Shown in pieces: positions 35,178 through 45,124 of a stretch of 64,000 nucleotides of DNA. The position numbers and the translations under genes are program-made. Source of the stretch: JAHJQZ01 sp963676075 (GTDB taxonomy: Bacteria > Pseudomonadota > Alphaproteobacteria > Rhizobiales > Devosiaceae); assembly GCA_963676075.2 (NCBI GenBank), contig CAXXNZ010000011.1:62001-126000 (forward strand). Reading direction: 5' to 3'. Position 1 is the stretch's first letter, and each line of letters begins with the position of its first letter. Under the pieces are notes generated by a model. The model was not told where the DNA came from and did no database searches. It worked only from the letters and a program-made list of their open reading frames with translations.

Positions 35178-36117
35178 CACCCTGAAGGTATGCCGCAATA
35201 TCCTCCGGCGTGCCAAGCGCCCGCGCCGATGCATCGGGAGCAATGCGCTTGGCGAGACCCGTCAGCACCTTGCCGGCGCCGAGTTCAACAAGCGTATCAA
35301 CGCCACCCTCGCCTGCCAGCCACGAGGCGCTCTCGGTCCAGCGCACCATGCCGGTGACCTGGGCAACAAGGTTCTTGCGGATCGCGTCGGGGTCGGTTTC
35401 AGGGCGTGCGGTGACATTGGCGACGACCGGCACCACCGGTGCATTGATCGTCACGCTCGCCAGGGCCTCGGCCATCTTTTCCGCCGCGGGCGCCATCAGG
35501 GCGCAGTGGAAGGGCGCAGACACCGGCAACGGCAGTGCCCGCTTGGCGCCCGCTGCCTTGGCAAGCGCGATGGCACGTTCGACCGCCGCCGCCGATCCGG
35601 AAACGACGACCTGACCAGGCGCGTTGTCGTTGGCGACGTCGCAGACCTCGCCCTGTGCTGCTTCGGCGGCCACGGCCTTAACCGCCTCCATGTCGAGCCC
35701 GAGGATCGCCGCCATGGCGCCCTCGCCCACCGGCACTGCCGCCTGCATGGCATGGCCGCGAATATCGAGCAGCTTGGCCGTATCGGATAACGAGAACGTG
35801 CCTGCCGCGCAAAGGGCAGAGTACTCGCCGAGCGAATGGCCGGCGACGAAAGCGGCGCGTTCGGAAACACTGACGCCCTCGGATTCGAGCACCCTGACAA
35901 CCGCCATCGACACCGCCATCAGCGCCGGCTGGGCGTTCTCGGTGAGGCGAAGCGTCTCATCCGGACCTTCGAACATGATGCTCGAGAGCTTGCGCCCCAG
36001 CGCCGCATCGACTTCGTCGAACACCGCGCGCGCCTGCGGGTAGGCGTCGGCCAGGGCCTTGCCCATACCGACCGCCTGGCTGCCCTGTCCGGGAAATGTG
36101 AAAGCTGTTTTTGCCAT
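35170..36117 (-). CDS. fabD: Malonyl-CoA:ACP transacylase
   Basis: A 315-residue FabD that moves malonyl from CoA to ACP. The catalytic serine is in VAGHSLGEYSAL (about residue 93) and the histidine in APFHCALMAPA (about 200); the N-terminal FPGQGSQ motif is intact. It is the first gene of the minus-strand fatty-acid run, and its stop overlaps the next gene. Length and motifs are standard. It is divergent from the helicase gene by about 87 bp. Confidence 0.97.
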   Translation of the reverse strand: MAKTAFTFPGQGSQAVGMGKALADAYPQARAVFDEVDAALGRKLSSIMFEGPDETLRLTENAQPALMAVSMAVVRVLESEGVSVSERAAFVAGHSLGEYSALCAAGTFSLSDTAKLLDIRGHAMQAAVPVGEGAMAAILGLDMEAVKAVAAEAAQGEVCDVANDNAPGQVVVSGSAAAVERAIALAKAAGAKRALPLPVSAPFHCALMAPAAEKMAEALASVTINAPVVPVVANVTARPETDPDAIRKNLVAQVTGMVRWTESASWLAGEGGVDTLVELGAGKVLTGLAKRIAPDASARALGTPEDIAAYLQGDG

Positions 36118-36204
36118 TGTCTGTCCGCCGTGCTTGTCTCAGCCGAAATGTTGCGCCCTAATTATGGGCGCCGTCCTTCCGTGGCAAGCAGCCGAGTCGT
36201 TTCA

Positions 36205-37302
36205 ATGGTCAAATGGTCGTCCCAGCAGGACGCCGCCCTCATCGCGGTATCGAACTGGCTCAAGGACAGGAATGGTGATCAGGTCTTCCGCCTGTTCGGC
36301 TGGGCCGGAACAGGAAAGACCACGCTCGCCAAGCACTTGGCCTCCGGTCTCAACTCGGTGAAATACGCCGCCTTCACCGGCAAGGCGGCACTGGCGATGC
36401 GCAAGCGCGGCTGTCGCGGCGCCTCGACCATCCATTCGCTTATTTACACGCTGATCAGCGATTCCGAATCCGAACCCCGCTTCGTGCTCGACAGAGAATC
36501 GCCTGCCGCTGGCGCCGACCTCATCGTCATCGACGAAGTGTCGATGGTCGATGAGGTGTTGGCCCATGACCTTTTGAGCTTCGGCACCAAGGTGCTGGTG
36601 CTCGGTGACCCTTTCCAGCTACCGCCCGTTCAGGGCACCGGCTTTTTCATCACCGAAGAGCCGGACCTGATGCTGACCGAGATTCACCGTCAGGCGGCGG
36701 AGAACCCCATCATCCAGCTCTCGCTCGACATCCGCAACGGCGGCGAGCTGCACCGCGGCACTTTTGGCGAGTCCAAGGTCATCTCGCGCGACGAGGTCGA
36801 GCAGGAAGACGTGCTCCACGCCGATCAGGTTCTTGTCGGTCGCAACCGCACCCGCATCGACTACAACAACCGTTTGCGCGAGCTGAAAGGCCTGCCGCAC
36901 GCCACCCCGGTTTTGGGCGACAAGATCGTCTGCCTCAGGAACAACCCGCGCAAGAAGCTCCTCAACGGTCAGATCTTCATCGTCTCCGAGGTCAAGCGCA
37001 AGAATTCCGGCAAGCTTGAGATGCACATCCTGCCCGAGGACGGCGGACCGTCGATGCAGGAGGTCAAGGTGACGACCCACCTTGATTTCTTCACCGGCTC
37101 CGACGAGCAGATGGCCTGGGCGGTTCGCCGCCAGTTCGACGAATTCACCTTCGGCTACGCCTTGACCGTCCACAAGGCGCAAGGCAGCCAATGGGACAAT
37201 GTCTACCTGTTCGACGAGAGCTTCGCCTTCCGCGAGGACGGTCGGCGCTGGCTCTACACAGGCGTGACGCGAGCCGTGGACCGAATTACAGTGGTGTCGT
37301 GA
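36205..37302 (+). CDS. RecD/Dda-like SF1B DNA helicase
   Basis: A 365-residue single-chain SF1 helicase. Walker A is GWAGTGKTTLAKH (about residue 32), Walker B is DLIVIDEVSMVD (about 105), motif III is LVLGDPFQLPPVQG, and the C-terminal UvrD-type motif is FTFGYALTVHKAQGSQW. The compact form resembles RecD2/Dda-type 5'-3' helicases and is common next to fabD in Rhizobiales. The ATG at 36205 begins the conserved part; the frame is open upstream antisense to fabD. Its stop overlaps a GTG start (GTGA) of the acetyltransferase gene. Confidence 0.9.
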   Translation: MVKWSSQQDAALIAVSNWLKDRNGDQVFRLFGWAGTGKTTLAKHLASGLNSVKYAAFTGKAALAMRKRGCRGASTIHSLIYTLISDSESEPRFVLDRESPAAGADLIVIDEVSMVDEVLAHDLLSFGTKVLVLGDPFQLPPVQGTGFFITEEPDLMLTEIHRQAAENPIIQLSLDIRNGGELHRGTFGESKVISRDEVEQEDVLHADQVLVGRNRTRIDYNNRLRELKGLPHATPVLGDKIVCLRNNPRKKLLNGQIFIVSEVKRKNSGKLEMHILPEDGGPSMQEVKVTTHLDFFTGSDEQMAWAVRRQFDEFTFGYALTVHKAQGSQWDNVYLFDESFAFREDGRRWLYTGVTRAVDRITVVS

Positions 37303-37736
37303 TCACCGTCGGGCCAGCTGGCTCCAGGGACATTGAAACACTGATTGCGCTCGACCCCGGCGCTACGGTTCAGAACGGGCGCATCGGCCAGATCCGCAAC
37401 TGGGTTTCTGTCGGCCAGTGCCATATCGCACGCCAGGATGGTGAGGCGGCCGGCTACATGGTGTCCAACCGCTCGTTCTTTCACAGACCTTTCATCGAGC
37501 TGATCTTTGTCAACGAGGACTTCCGCCGGCGCGGCATTGGGCGGGCGCTGATCAATCATGCCAGCGCGCTCTGGCCTCGTGACCAGGTCTGGAGTTCCAC
37601 CAATCAATCGAATGCAGCGATGCAGGCGCTTTTTCTCGGTCTCGGATTCGTGCAATCCGGGGTGATCGAAAATCTCGATCCGGGCGATCCCGAATTGATC
37701 TTCGTGCGCCCGCCTGCTCATGCGGGCGAACGCTGA
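37299..37736 (+). CDS. GNAT family N-acetyltransferase
   Basis: A 145-residue GNAT domain protein. The acetyl-CoA loop motif RRRGIGRALINHA (R/QxxGxG/A form, about residue 76) is clear, with a following strand and an AAMQALFLGLGFVQSG segment typical of the fold. The GTG at 37299 overlaps the helicase stop by four bases, so it is coupled, and no better start is in frame nearby. Its substrate is unknown. A palindromic repeat begins at its TGA stop. Confidence 0.82.
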   Translation: MITVGPAGSRDIETLIALDPGATVQNGRIGQIRNWVSVGQCHIARQDGEAAGYMVSNRSFFHRPFIELIFVNEDFRRRGIGRALINHASALWPRDQVWSSTNQSNAAMQALFLGLGFVQSGVIENLDPGDPELIFVRPPAHAGER

Positions 37737-37845
37737 GCATTAGGTCGTTTCACTGTTTCATGGAAAGACTGAAACGACCTAATCTATTGATTTATCGCAT
37801 TTTCGAACCGCAAAACCGGTTCCCATTTTTGCTGAAAATGCTCTA
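37734..37845. repeat. RIME/MITE-like palindromic element, copy 6
   Basis: 112 bp between two convergent genes. At the left, TGAGCAT forms the GNAT TGA stop; at the right, AATGCTCTAG gives on the minus strand the TAG stop of the DUF2147 gene. It contains AGGTCGTTTCA...TGAAACGACCT (11-bp arms) and a second module TTTTCGAACCGCAAAACCGGTT shared with copy 3. Confidence 0.75.
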
Positions 37846-38247
37846 GATCCGTTCGAACTCAACGGTCTGGCAGAAGACGAACTGGCAGCCATTGAGCACC
37901 ATCTTGTCCTTGTCGACCAGCGTCATGCGGCCGGGAATGTTCTGGCCGTCGAAGCTGATGACGCCCTTCCACTTGTTGTCGGACGTCGCCTTTGCGCCAT
38001 GAACCACCAGTCGGTTTAGGTGGGCCAGGTTCTCCGGCGTGCGGGCGTCGGAACGCAGCCAGGTCAGCTTGGCGCAGATCTGCTGCCCGTCACCACAATA
38101 GCTCACTTCGTAGCGGCTTTCGCCGGTCGCTGTCTGCCATTTGCCAACCGGCGAAACCCGATCGGCGGCACTGGCAGGCATTGCGATTGCAAGAGCCATC
38201 AGGATTGCGGAGAGAGTTTTTGCTGCGGAGTGGCTAACGCGGTACAT
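37843..38247 (-). CDS. Exported DUF2147 protein
   Basis: A 134-residue protein with a signal peptide (MYRVSHSAAKTLSAILMALAIAMPASA, cleaved around residue 27). The mature part fits DUF2147, small periplasmic beta-rich proteins: GKWQTATGESRYEVSYCGDGQQICAKLTWL, then GVISFDGQNIPGRMTLVDKDKM. Cys pairs (SYCGDGQQIC and NGCQFVFC) may form disulfides. The ATG at 38247 has an AAGGAAAA ribosome-binding site. The function is unknown. The TAG stop comes from the adjacent repeat element. Confidence 0.82.
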   Translation of the reverse strand: MYRVSHSAAKTLSAILMALAIAMPASAADRVSPVGKWQTATGESRYEVSYCGDGQQICAKLTWLRSDARTPENLAHLNRLVVHGAKATSDNKWKGVISFDGQNIPGRMTLVDKDKMVLNGCQFVFCQTVEFERI

Positions 38248-38648
38248 CGTGATTTTTCCTTGAGAGAGTGGCCGTTTTCCTTCGAACGATGGCTGAAATA
38301 GATCTTTCGGGCTGAACCTATCGCGAACTGAGCATTCATCGGCCATTCATCTTCGCGGAAGGTTGCGCGTTAAGGTTGACGCGCATGAGAGCACGCCATC
38401 GCCCGAAGCTGCCCGCGGCGCCGAGAAACGCCTTGCCTTTCCGCCCGTTTGGTCCTATTCACGCCTCGCATTCGTTTGGCCGGGGGCTGAACGGAGGGGT
38501 CCGGTTTGTCCGGATGGCACAGACGACAGAAACGTGCCGCCTCCCGTGTTCCCGCTCTTTGCAAGACTGCTTTGACGCCTTTTCCGGCTTCAAGGGGGCT
38601 CCGCGCCAGACATGCCTATTGTTGAGAACCGCTAAGGAAAGGCGCCCA
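38248..38648. promoter_or_regulatory. Upstream region of the rpsF operon
   Basis: About 400 bp between the DUF2147 gene and rpsF, without a supported ORF. A perfect 7-bp hairpin TGCGCGT-taaggttg-ACGCGCA lies at 38364-38384. The last 150 bases are the likely leader of the ribosomal operon, which in many bacteria binds S6:S18 for autoregulation. I could not draw a convincing S6:S18 motif by eye. Confidence 0.4.
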
Positions 38649-39008
38649 ATGGCCCTCTACGAGCATATCTATCTGGCGCGGCAGGACGTATCCGCCCAGC
38701 AGGTCGAAGAACTGACCAGCACCTATTCGGAAATCATTTCCTCGGCCGGCGGCCAGGTGACCAAGACCGAGTACTGGGGCCTCAAGTCCCTCGCCTACAA
38801 GATTAAGAAGAACCGCAAGGCTCACTACACGCTGATGAACATCGACGCCCCGCACGAAGCGGTGGCCGAGATGGAGCGCCAGATGAGCCTGTCCGAAGAC
38901 ATCCTGCGGTTCATGACCATCCGCGTCGATGCCCTCGAAGACGGCCCGTCCGTCATGATGCAGAAGCGCGACCGCGACGACCGCAGCGATCGCCCGCGCC
39001 GTTTCTAG
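38649..39008 (+). CDS. rpsF: 30S ribosomal protein S6
   Basis: A 119-residue S6, which binds the central domain of 16S rRNA together with S18. The N-terminal MALYEHIYLARQD and LTKTEYWGLKSLAYKIKKNRKAHY-type core (residues 40-66 region) match the family, with a short charged C-terminal tail (RDRDDRSDRPRRF) typical of alphaproteobacteria. A GGAAAGG ribosome-binding site precedes the ATG at 38649; the frame is open far upstream but not family-like. First gene of rpsF-rpsR-rplI. Confidence 0.96.
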   Translation: MALYEHIYLARQDVSAQQVEELTSTYSEIISSAGGQVTKTEYWGLKSLAYKIKKNRKAHYTLMNIDAPHEAVAEMERQMSLSEDILRFMTIRVDALEDGPSVMMQKRDRDDRSDRPRRF

Positions 39009-39028
39009 AGCCGACAGGAGCATAAATA

Positions 39029-39283
39029 ATGGCTATTCGTGATCTGACCACGACCCATACCCGCCGGCCTTTCCAGCGCCGTCGCAAGACCTGCCCCTTC
39101 TCAGGTGCCGGTGCCCCGAAGATCGATTACAAGGACGTGCGCCTGCTTTCGCGCTACGTCTCCGAGCGCGGCAAGATCGTGCCGTCGCGCATCACGGCGG
39201 TTTCCGCCAAGAAGCAGCGCGAACTGGCCCGTGCCATCAAGCGCGCCCGCTTCATCGGTCTGCTGGCCTTCTCGATCAGCTAA
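39029..39283 (+). CDS. rpsR: 30S ribosomal protein S18
   Basis: An 84-residue S18. The core matches the family: RRKTCPFSGAGAPKIDYKDVRLLSRYVSERGKIVPSRITAVSAKKQRELARAIKRARFIGLL in pieces. The C-terminus reads AFSIS rather than the common PYVV-type ending, a minor oddity. AGGAG lies 10 bases before the ATG. It follows rpsF by 20 bp and is certainly cotranscribed. Confidence 0.96.
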   Translation: MAIRDLTTTHTRRPFQRRRKTCPFSGAGAPKIDYKDVRLLSRYVSERGKIVPSRITAVSAKKQRELARAIKRARFIGLLAFSIS

Positions 39284-39296
39284 TCATCATCACGTC

Positions 39297-39317
39297 GCGG
39301 CCCAAGTGCTGGGCCGC
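39297..39317 (+). terminator. Strong hairpin between rpsR and rplI (attenuator-like)
   Basis: A perfect 8-bp stem GCGGCCCA / TGGGCCGC with a 5-base loop (39297-39304 and 39310-39317) directly after rpsR. There is no U-tract, so it may act as a partial attenuator or an mRNA-stability hairpin rather than a full terminator. rplI follows 84 bases later. Confidence 0.5.
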
Positions 39318-39400
39318 TCGTTGGGGCGAAGGGAATGGTCCCCTCGCCTCTAACCGGATCTCCCCATCGGGAGAAACTGGGACAGCATTGGAGAGACAAA

Positions 39401-40018
39401 ATGCGAGTCATTCTACTCGAACGCGTTGGGCGCCACGGCTCGATCGGTGACGAAGCCACGGTCAAGGACGGCTATGCCCGTAACTTCCTTTTGCCGCAGG
39501 GCAAGGCGCTCCGCGCCACCGAGGCCAACCGCAAGAAGTTCGAAGCCGAGCGCACCGTCATCGAAAAGCGCAATGAAGAGCGCCGCAACGAGGCCGCAGG
39601 CATCGCTTCCGGGCTCAATGGCCACTCGGTGATCATGGTTCGCCAGGCTGGTGAGACCGGTCAGCTCTACGGTTCGGTTTCGACCCGCGACATCGCCGAC
39701 GCCCTGGCGACCGACGGTTACACCGTCCTCAAATCCCAGGTCGATCTCGCCAACCCGATCAAGACTGTTGGCGTGCACGAAGTTGCGCTCAGCCTGCATC
39801 CGGAAGTCGAAGTCACGATCTCCGTCAATGTCGCACGTTCCGAGGACGAGGCCCTGCGCCAGGCCAAGGGCGAAGACATGACCGTCGTTTCCTATGACGA
39901 CGAGGACGAGGCGGAGGCAGCTGCCGAAGCCGAGACCGAGGATGATGCCGAAGGCGCCGAAGCCGCTGCCGACGACGCAGCCGAGGCCGTCGAGGACGAG
40001 ACCCAGGCCGACGCCTGA
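39401..40018 (+). CDS. rplI: 50S ribosomal protein L9
   Basis: A 205-residue L9, which binds 23S rRNA near L1. The N-domain MRVILLERVGRHGSIGDEATVKDGYARNFLLPQG is canonical, the connecting helix and C-domain follow, and from about residue 165 there is a long alanine/glutamate/aspartate-rich tail (EAEAAAEAETEDDAEG...), common in alphaproteobacteria. The ATG at 39401 has a GGAGAG ribosome-binding site. A strong terminator follows the stop. Confidence 0.96.
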   Translation: MRVILLERVGRHGSIGDEATVKDGYARNFLLPQGKALRATEANRKKFEAERTVIEKRNEERRNEAAGIASGLNGHSVIMVRQAGETGQLYGSVSTRDIADALATDGYTVLKSQVDLANPIKTVGVHEVALSLHPEVEVTISVNVARSEDEALRQAKGEDMTVVSYDDEDEAEAAAEAETEDDAEGAEAAADDAAEAVEDETQADA

Positions 40019-40046
40019 TCTCAGCCCGAATCATCTGCGATGAATT

Positions 40047-40075
40047 AAGGGCCGGATCGCTCCGGCCCTTTTTTT
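40047..40075 (+). terminator. Rho-independent terminator after rplI
   Basis: A perfect 10-bp stem AAGGGCCGGA / TCCGGCCCTT with a 4-base loop (tcgc), followed by a run of seven T. It ends the rpsF-rpsR-rplI transcript. Confidence 0.92.
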
Positions 40076-40193
40076 CGACCTGTCGCGTCTGTTATCCCCG
40101 TTGTTCACTGCGACAACGATGCCGCGCCCAATGCGGCTATGGTAGGCGTCAGGATTGCATTAACTACAATGCTCACGAGCCAACGGGGGCTGC

Positions 40194-41678
40194 ATGGCCG
40201 AGATACGGCAACTTCGTCCAGATCAGGAGCAGGGCTATCGTCAGGCCCCGCACAACATCGAGGCCGAGCAGGCACTGCTCGGCGCTATCCTCGTTAACAA
40301 CGAGGCGTTCTACCGCGTCTCGGATTTTCTCGAACCTGATCATTTCTACGAGGCGGTTCACCGCCAGATCTACGAAGTCGCCGCCAAGATCATCCGCGCC
40401 GGCAAGAAAGCCGATCCGCGCACCATCAAGACGTTCCTCCCGACCGAGCTGATCGAGGGCGTCTCGATGCAGCAATATCTGGCTCGTCTTGCTGCCGAAG
40501 CCACCACCGTCATCAATGCCTATGATTTCGGCCAGGCCGTCTACGACCTGGCCCTGAGGCGCAATCTCATCCTCATCGGCGAGGAGATGACCGAGATCGC
40601 CTACGAGTCCGATGTCGACATGACGCCGGACAAGCAGATCGAGGGCGCCGAGAAACGACTGTTCGATCTGGCCGAGCGCGGGCGCTATGACGGCGGCTTC
40701 CAATCATTCGCCAATGCCGTCACGGCCTCGATCCAGATGGCCAGCGAAGCCTATCAGCGCGACGGAGGGCTGTCTGGCACCTCGACCGGCTTGATCGATC
40801 TCGACCGGTTGATGGGCGGGTTGCAGCGCTCCGACCTCATCATCCTCGCCGCCCGCCCCGCCATGGGCAAATCCTCGCTGGCAACCAATATCGCGGTCAA
40901 CATCGCCAAGGCCTTCCGCGAGGAACCGACGCCCGAAGGCAATATGAAAACGGTCAACGGCGGCCGGGTCGGGTTCTTCTCTCTTGAAATGAGCGCCGAA
41001 CAGCTGGCAACACGTATCCTGTCCGACCAAGCGCGGATTTCGTCTTCCGAGATCAGGCGCGGCAGCATTCACGACAGCCAGTATGCGACGCTGGTCGAGA
41101 CCTCGCAGATGATCGCCGATCTGCCGCTGTTCATCGACGATACCGGTGGCCTTTCCATTGCCCAGCTCATGGCGCGGGCCCGGCGCCTCAAGCGCCAGAA
41201 GGGGCTCGATTTCATCGTCATCGACTATCTGCAGCTGCTTACCAGCTCGTCCGCCAAGGCCAGCCAGAACCGCGTGCAGGAACTGACCGAAATCACCACA
41301 TCGCTGAAGGCCCTGGCCAAAGAGCTCGATGTACCGATCATGGCGCTCAGTCAGTTGTCGCGACAGGTTGAAAACCGCGACGACAAGCGGCCACAACTTG
41401 CGGACTTGCGCGAATCCGGATCGATTGAACAGGATGCCGACGTGGTCATGTTCATCTACCGCGATGAATACTACCTCAAGAACAAGGAACCACGGGAAGG
41501 CACGCCCGAACATCTGACGTGGCAGGGGGAAATGGAAAAAGTCTATGGACTGGCCGATGTCATTGTCGGCAAGCAGCGCCACGGACCGACCGGCACCGTT
41601 ACGCTGAGCTTTGAAGCCAATTTCACGCGCTTCACCAACCTTGCGCGCGATGCCTACACACCCGATCGAATCGAATAG
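40194..41678 (+). CDS. dnaB: Replicative DNA helicase DnaB
   Basis: A 494-residue DnaB hexameric 5'-3' helicase of the replication fork. The N-terminal domain (AEQALLGAILVNNEAFYRVSDFL) is followed by the RecA-like domain with Walker A RPAMGKSSLATNIA (about residue 220), the Walker B-type LDFIVIDYLQLL and the R-finger region QLSRQVENRDDKRPQL. No intein or insertion is present. It follows the ribosomal operon after a terminator and leads to alr, the usual order. Confidence 0.97.
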   Translation: MAEIRQLRPDQEQGYRQAPHNIEAEQALLGAILVNNEAFYRVSDFLEPDHFYEAVHRQIYEVAAKIIRAGKKADPRTIKTFLPTELIEGVSMQQYLARLAAEATTVINAYDFGQAVYDLALRRNLILIGEEMTEIAYESDVDMTPDKQIEGAEKRLFDLAERGRYDGGFQSFANAVTASIQMASEAYQRDGGLSGTSTGLIDLDRLMGGLQRSDLIILAARPAMGKSSLATNIAVNIAKAFREEPTPEGNMKTVNGGRVGFFSLEMSAEQLATRILSDQARISSSEIRRGSIHDSQYATLVETSQMIADLPLFIDDTGGLSIAQLMARARRLKRQKGLDFIVIDYLQLLTSSSAKASQNRVQELTEITTSLKALAKELDVPIMALSQLSRQVENRDDKRPQLADLRESGSIEQDADVVMFIYRDEYYLKNKEPREGTPEHLTWQGEMEKVYGLADVIVGKQRHGPTGTVTLSFEANFTRFTNLARDAYTPDRIE

Positions 41679-41687
41679 CCTGCGGTC

Positions 41688-42827
41688 ATGTCCGTTCCAG
41701 CCCGCCCAGAAGGCCTTTCAGGCCGGTTGACAGTTGATCTCGGTGCCATCGTCAGGAACTGGCGGGCGCTCGGACGCGTATCGCCCGGCGCACTGACCGG
41801 TGCCGTGGTCAAGGCCAACGCCTATGGCACCGGGCTTGAGCAGACGGGCGCCGCATTGGCCGGTGCCGGCGCACAGTTCTTCTTCGTCGCCACGCCCGAC
41901 GAGGGCCAGCGCCTGCGCCAGACGCTTCCCGATGCCCATATCTTCGTGCTCAACGGCCTGTATCCCGGCGCAGCCGATTTCTATCTCGCCAACAGGTTGA
42001 TGCCGGCCCTCGGCTCGGTGCCGATGCTCGAGGAATGGATGGACATCTGCCTGTCCCACAACGAGGCCTTTCCGGCAGCGCTGCATTTCGACACCGGCAT
42101 GAACCGGCTCGGCTTCCGCCTGTCCGACACGGCGCTGGTGCGCGATCGGCTGACCGAGTTCGGCTATCTTCCGCAAATGGTGATGAGCCATCTTGCCTGC
42201 GCCGATCAACCGGCGCACGAGAAAAGCCGCACCCAGCTTGCGCTGTTCCAGACGGTGCTGGCCCAGTTCCCGGCCATCCCCGCCTCGCTGGCCAATTCCG
42301 CCGGTCTCATGTCCAACCGCGACTTCCACTTCCAGATGGTCCGGCCGGGCATTGCCCTTTACGGCGGACGCGCCATCGGCGGGCGGCAGAACCCCATGGC
42401 CCACGCCGTGACCCTCGAGGTGCCAGTGCTGCAGGTGCGCGCGGCGCGGACGGGGGAAACGGTTGGTTATGGTGCAACCCATTCCGTCGACCGCGAAAGC
42501 CGCATTGCCACCCTCGGGATCGGCTATGCCGACGGCTTCTTCCGTGCTCTCGGCGCCAGTTCGACCAAACCCGGCGGCAAAGCCGCCTTCAAGGGCCGGG
42601 TCGCTCCAGTCATGGGCCGCATCTCGATGGATCTGGTCACCGTCGATGTCACCGATTTCCACGACAACGCCCCCAAGCCCGGCGACTATATGGAGATCTT
42701 CGGCCCGACCCTGTCAGTTGATGAACAGGGCGAGAGCGCCGGCACCATCGGATATGAAATGCTGACCACGCTCAATGCCGGACGCTACGAGCGCATCTAC
42801 CTGCCGCCTGCGGACACGTCGGCATAA
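41688..42827 (+). CDS. alr: Alanine racemase
   Basis: A 379-residue PLP enzyme that converts L- to D-alanine for peptidoglycan. The PLP-lysine motif is AVVKANAYGTG (about residue 37). The second catalytic base is the tyrosine in GYGATHSVDRESRIATLGIGYADGF (about 265). It starts 9 bp after dnaB. Length is typical. Likely biosynthetic (Alr type) given the housekeeping context. Confidence 0.94.
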   Translation: MSVPARPEGLSGRLTVDLGAIVRNWRALGRVSPGALTGAVVKANAYGTGLEQTGAALAGAGAQFFFVATPDEGQRLRQTLPDAHIFVLNGLYPGAADFYLANRLMPALGSVPMLEEWMDICLSHNEAFPAALHFDTGMNRLGFRLSDTALVRDRLTEFGYLPQMVMSHLACADQPAHEKSRTQLALFQTVLAQFPAIPASLANSAGLMSNRDFHFQMVRPGIALYGGRAIGGRQNPMAHAVTLEVPVLQVRAARTGETVGYGATHSVDRESRIATLGIGYADGFFRALGASSTKPGGKAAFKGRVAPVMGRISMDLVTVDVTDFHDNAPKPGDYMEIFGPTLSVDEQGESAGTIGYEMLTTLNAGRYERIYLPPADTSA

Positions 42828-42840
42828 AGGCGAACAGGCG

Positions 42841-43197
42841 ATGCGCCTCAGTGATGCCCAGATGCTGTTCGCGATCCGGCTGGCACACACCGTAATCTAT
42901 GTCGTCAACGGAGCCGCCTGCTTCGTCCTGCTTTACGCAGCCATCACCTGGCAGGCAGGCACATGGCTGTGGGTTGCGCTCGGCCTGGTTGCGTTTGAAG
43001 CCGTCATCATGGTCACCTATCGCTTCCGATGCCCGATCTCGCCCTATGCCGAGCGCTACGGTGCCAAACCGGATGGCTTCATCTACGACGTGTTCATCCC
43101 GACGGTCTTCAGTCGCTACACTTTCGAGTTCTTCTCCGCCGTCGTTCTGCTGGCCGGGGCGATTGCAGCGCTCAGATGGGTCGGCGTTTTCGGCTAG
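42841..43197 (+). CDS. Small hypothetical membrane protein
   Basis: A 118-residue protein with about three membrane helices: VIYVVNGAACFVLLYAAITW, LWVALGLVAFEAVIMVTY, and a C-terminal FEFFSAVVLLAGAIAALRW. Between helix 2 and 3 is a conserved-looking polar loop (CPISPYAERYGAKPDGFIYDVFIPTVFSRYT). I do not recognise a characterised family; such small proteins are common between alr and radA in Rhizobiales. The ATG at 42841 is preceded by a weak GGCG element, so coupling to alr is plausible. Confidence 0.65.
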   Translation: MRLSDAQMLFAIRLAHTVIYVVNGAACFVLLYAAITWQAGTWLWVALGLVAFEAVIMVTYRFRCPISPYAERYGAKPDGFIYDVFIPTVFSRYTFEFFSAVVLLAGAIAALRWVGVFG

Positions 43198-43279
43198 ACC
43201 GCGACCAGATCTGCGGGCTTGGCAGAGCTAATCGTTCTCTATATGTTCCCATCCAGTCCGATATGAATGAGCGTGCGTC

Positions 43280-44695
<1,416 letters not shown>

Positions 44696-44700
44696 GCCAC

Positions 44701-44940
44701 CTATCTGAGTGCCTGCCACAGCGAGCCATCGCTGGAATGGGGCAAGCCAATGTCGCGGCGCAGATGATCGTTGAGCTCTGACTGCGAAATCGCGCGCGGC
44801 GGGATACCGAATGCGCCCTGCCGCTCCGGCACAACGTCAGTCGCGAACCGGAAGCGCACCGCCAGCACGCGCAATACGCGCACGAGGGCGTGGCCCGGGA
44901 CGGATCGGCTTTTACCTGCTGAAATGATCTCCAACGACAT
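44701..44940 (-). CDS. Hypothetical 79-residue protein under SoxR-box promoter
   Basis: A 79-residue soluble-looking protein with a basic middle (VLRVLAVRFRFATDVVPERQ) and a C-terminal SELNDHLRRDIGL...WQALR segment. I recognise no family. The ATG at 44940 has a good AAGGAGC ribosome-binding site; an ATG at 45015 would add 25 residues. Upstream, a TTGACC / 19-bp / TATCAA promoter contains a perfect SoxR-type palindrome, so this gene is the likely SoxR target. The product may therefore respond to redox-active compounds, which is inference from the promoter. Confidence 0.6.
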   Translation of the reverse strand: MSLEIISAGKSRSVPGHALVRVLRVLAVRFRFATDVVPERQGAFGIPPRAISQSELNDHLRRDIGLPHSSDGSLWQALR

Positions 44941-45073
44941 GGCTTGCTCCTTGATTTGCTTCGTTTTCTTCAAATCGCGTGACGCGCCGAGCCCATCTAC
45001 AGATCTCGTTTCCATCCGGTGAACCGGACATGACGAGGTCAGGAAGAGCCCTTCTTGCGCGTCAGGGAGCGCC

Positions 45074-45104
45074 TTGATAGAACCTCAAGTAATGTTGAGG
45101 TCAA
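45074..45104 (-). promoter_or_regulatory. SoxR box in a 19-bp-spaced promoter
   Basis: A perfect inverted repeat ACCTCAA-n6-TTGAGGT (45082-45101), very close to the E. coli SoxR operator core CCTCAAGTTAACTTGAGG. On the minus strand it lies between TTGACC (-35, 45099-45104) and TATCAA (-10, 45074-45079) with exactly 19 bp between, the long spacing that MerR-family activators untwist. It therefore points to the unknown gene at 44701-44940. soxR itself starts 24 bp to the right, so autoregulation is also possible. Confidence 0.88.
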
Positions 45105-45124
45105 GCAGATAATGCGAGGTGTCG

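Noticed and set aside
38500..38648. S6:S18 autoregulatory leader of rpsF
   Set aside because: Expected by analogy, but I could not draw the conserved structure by eye, so it is not claimed.
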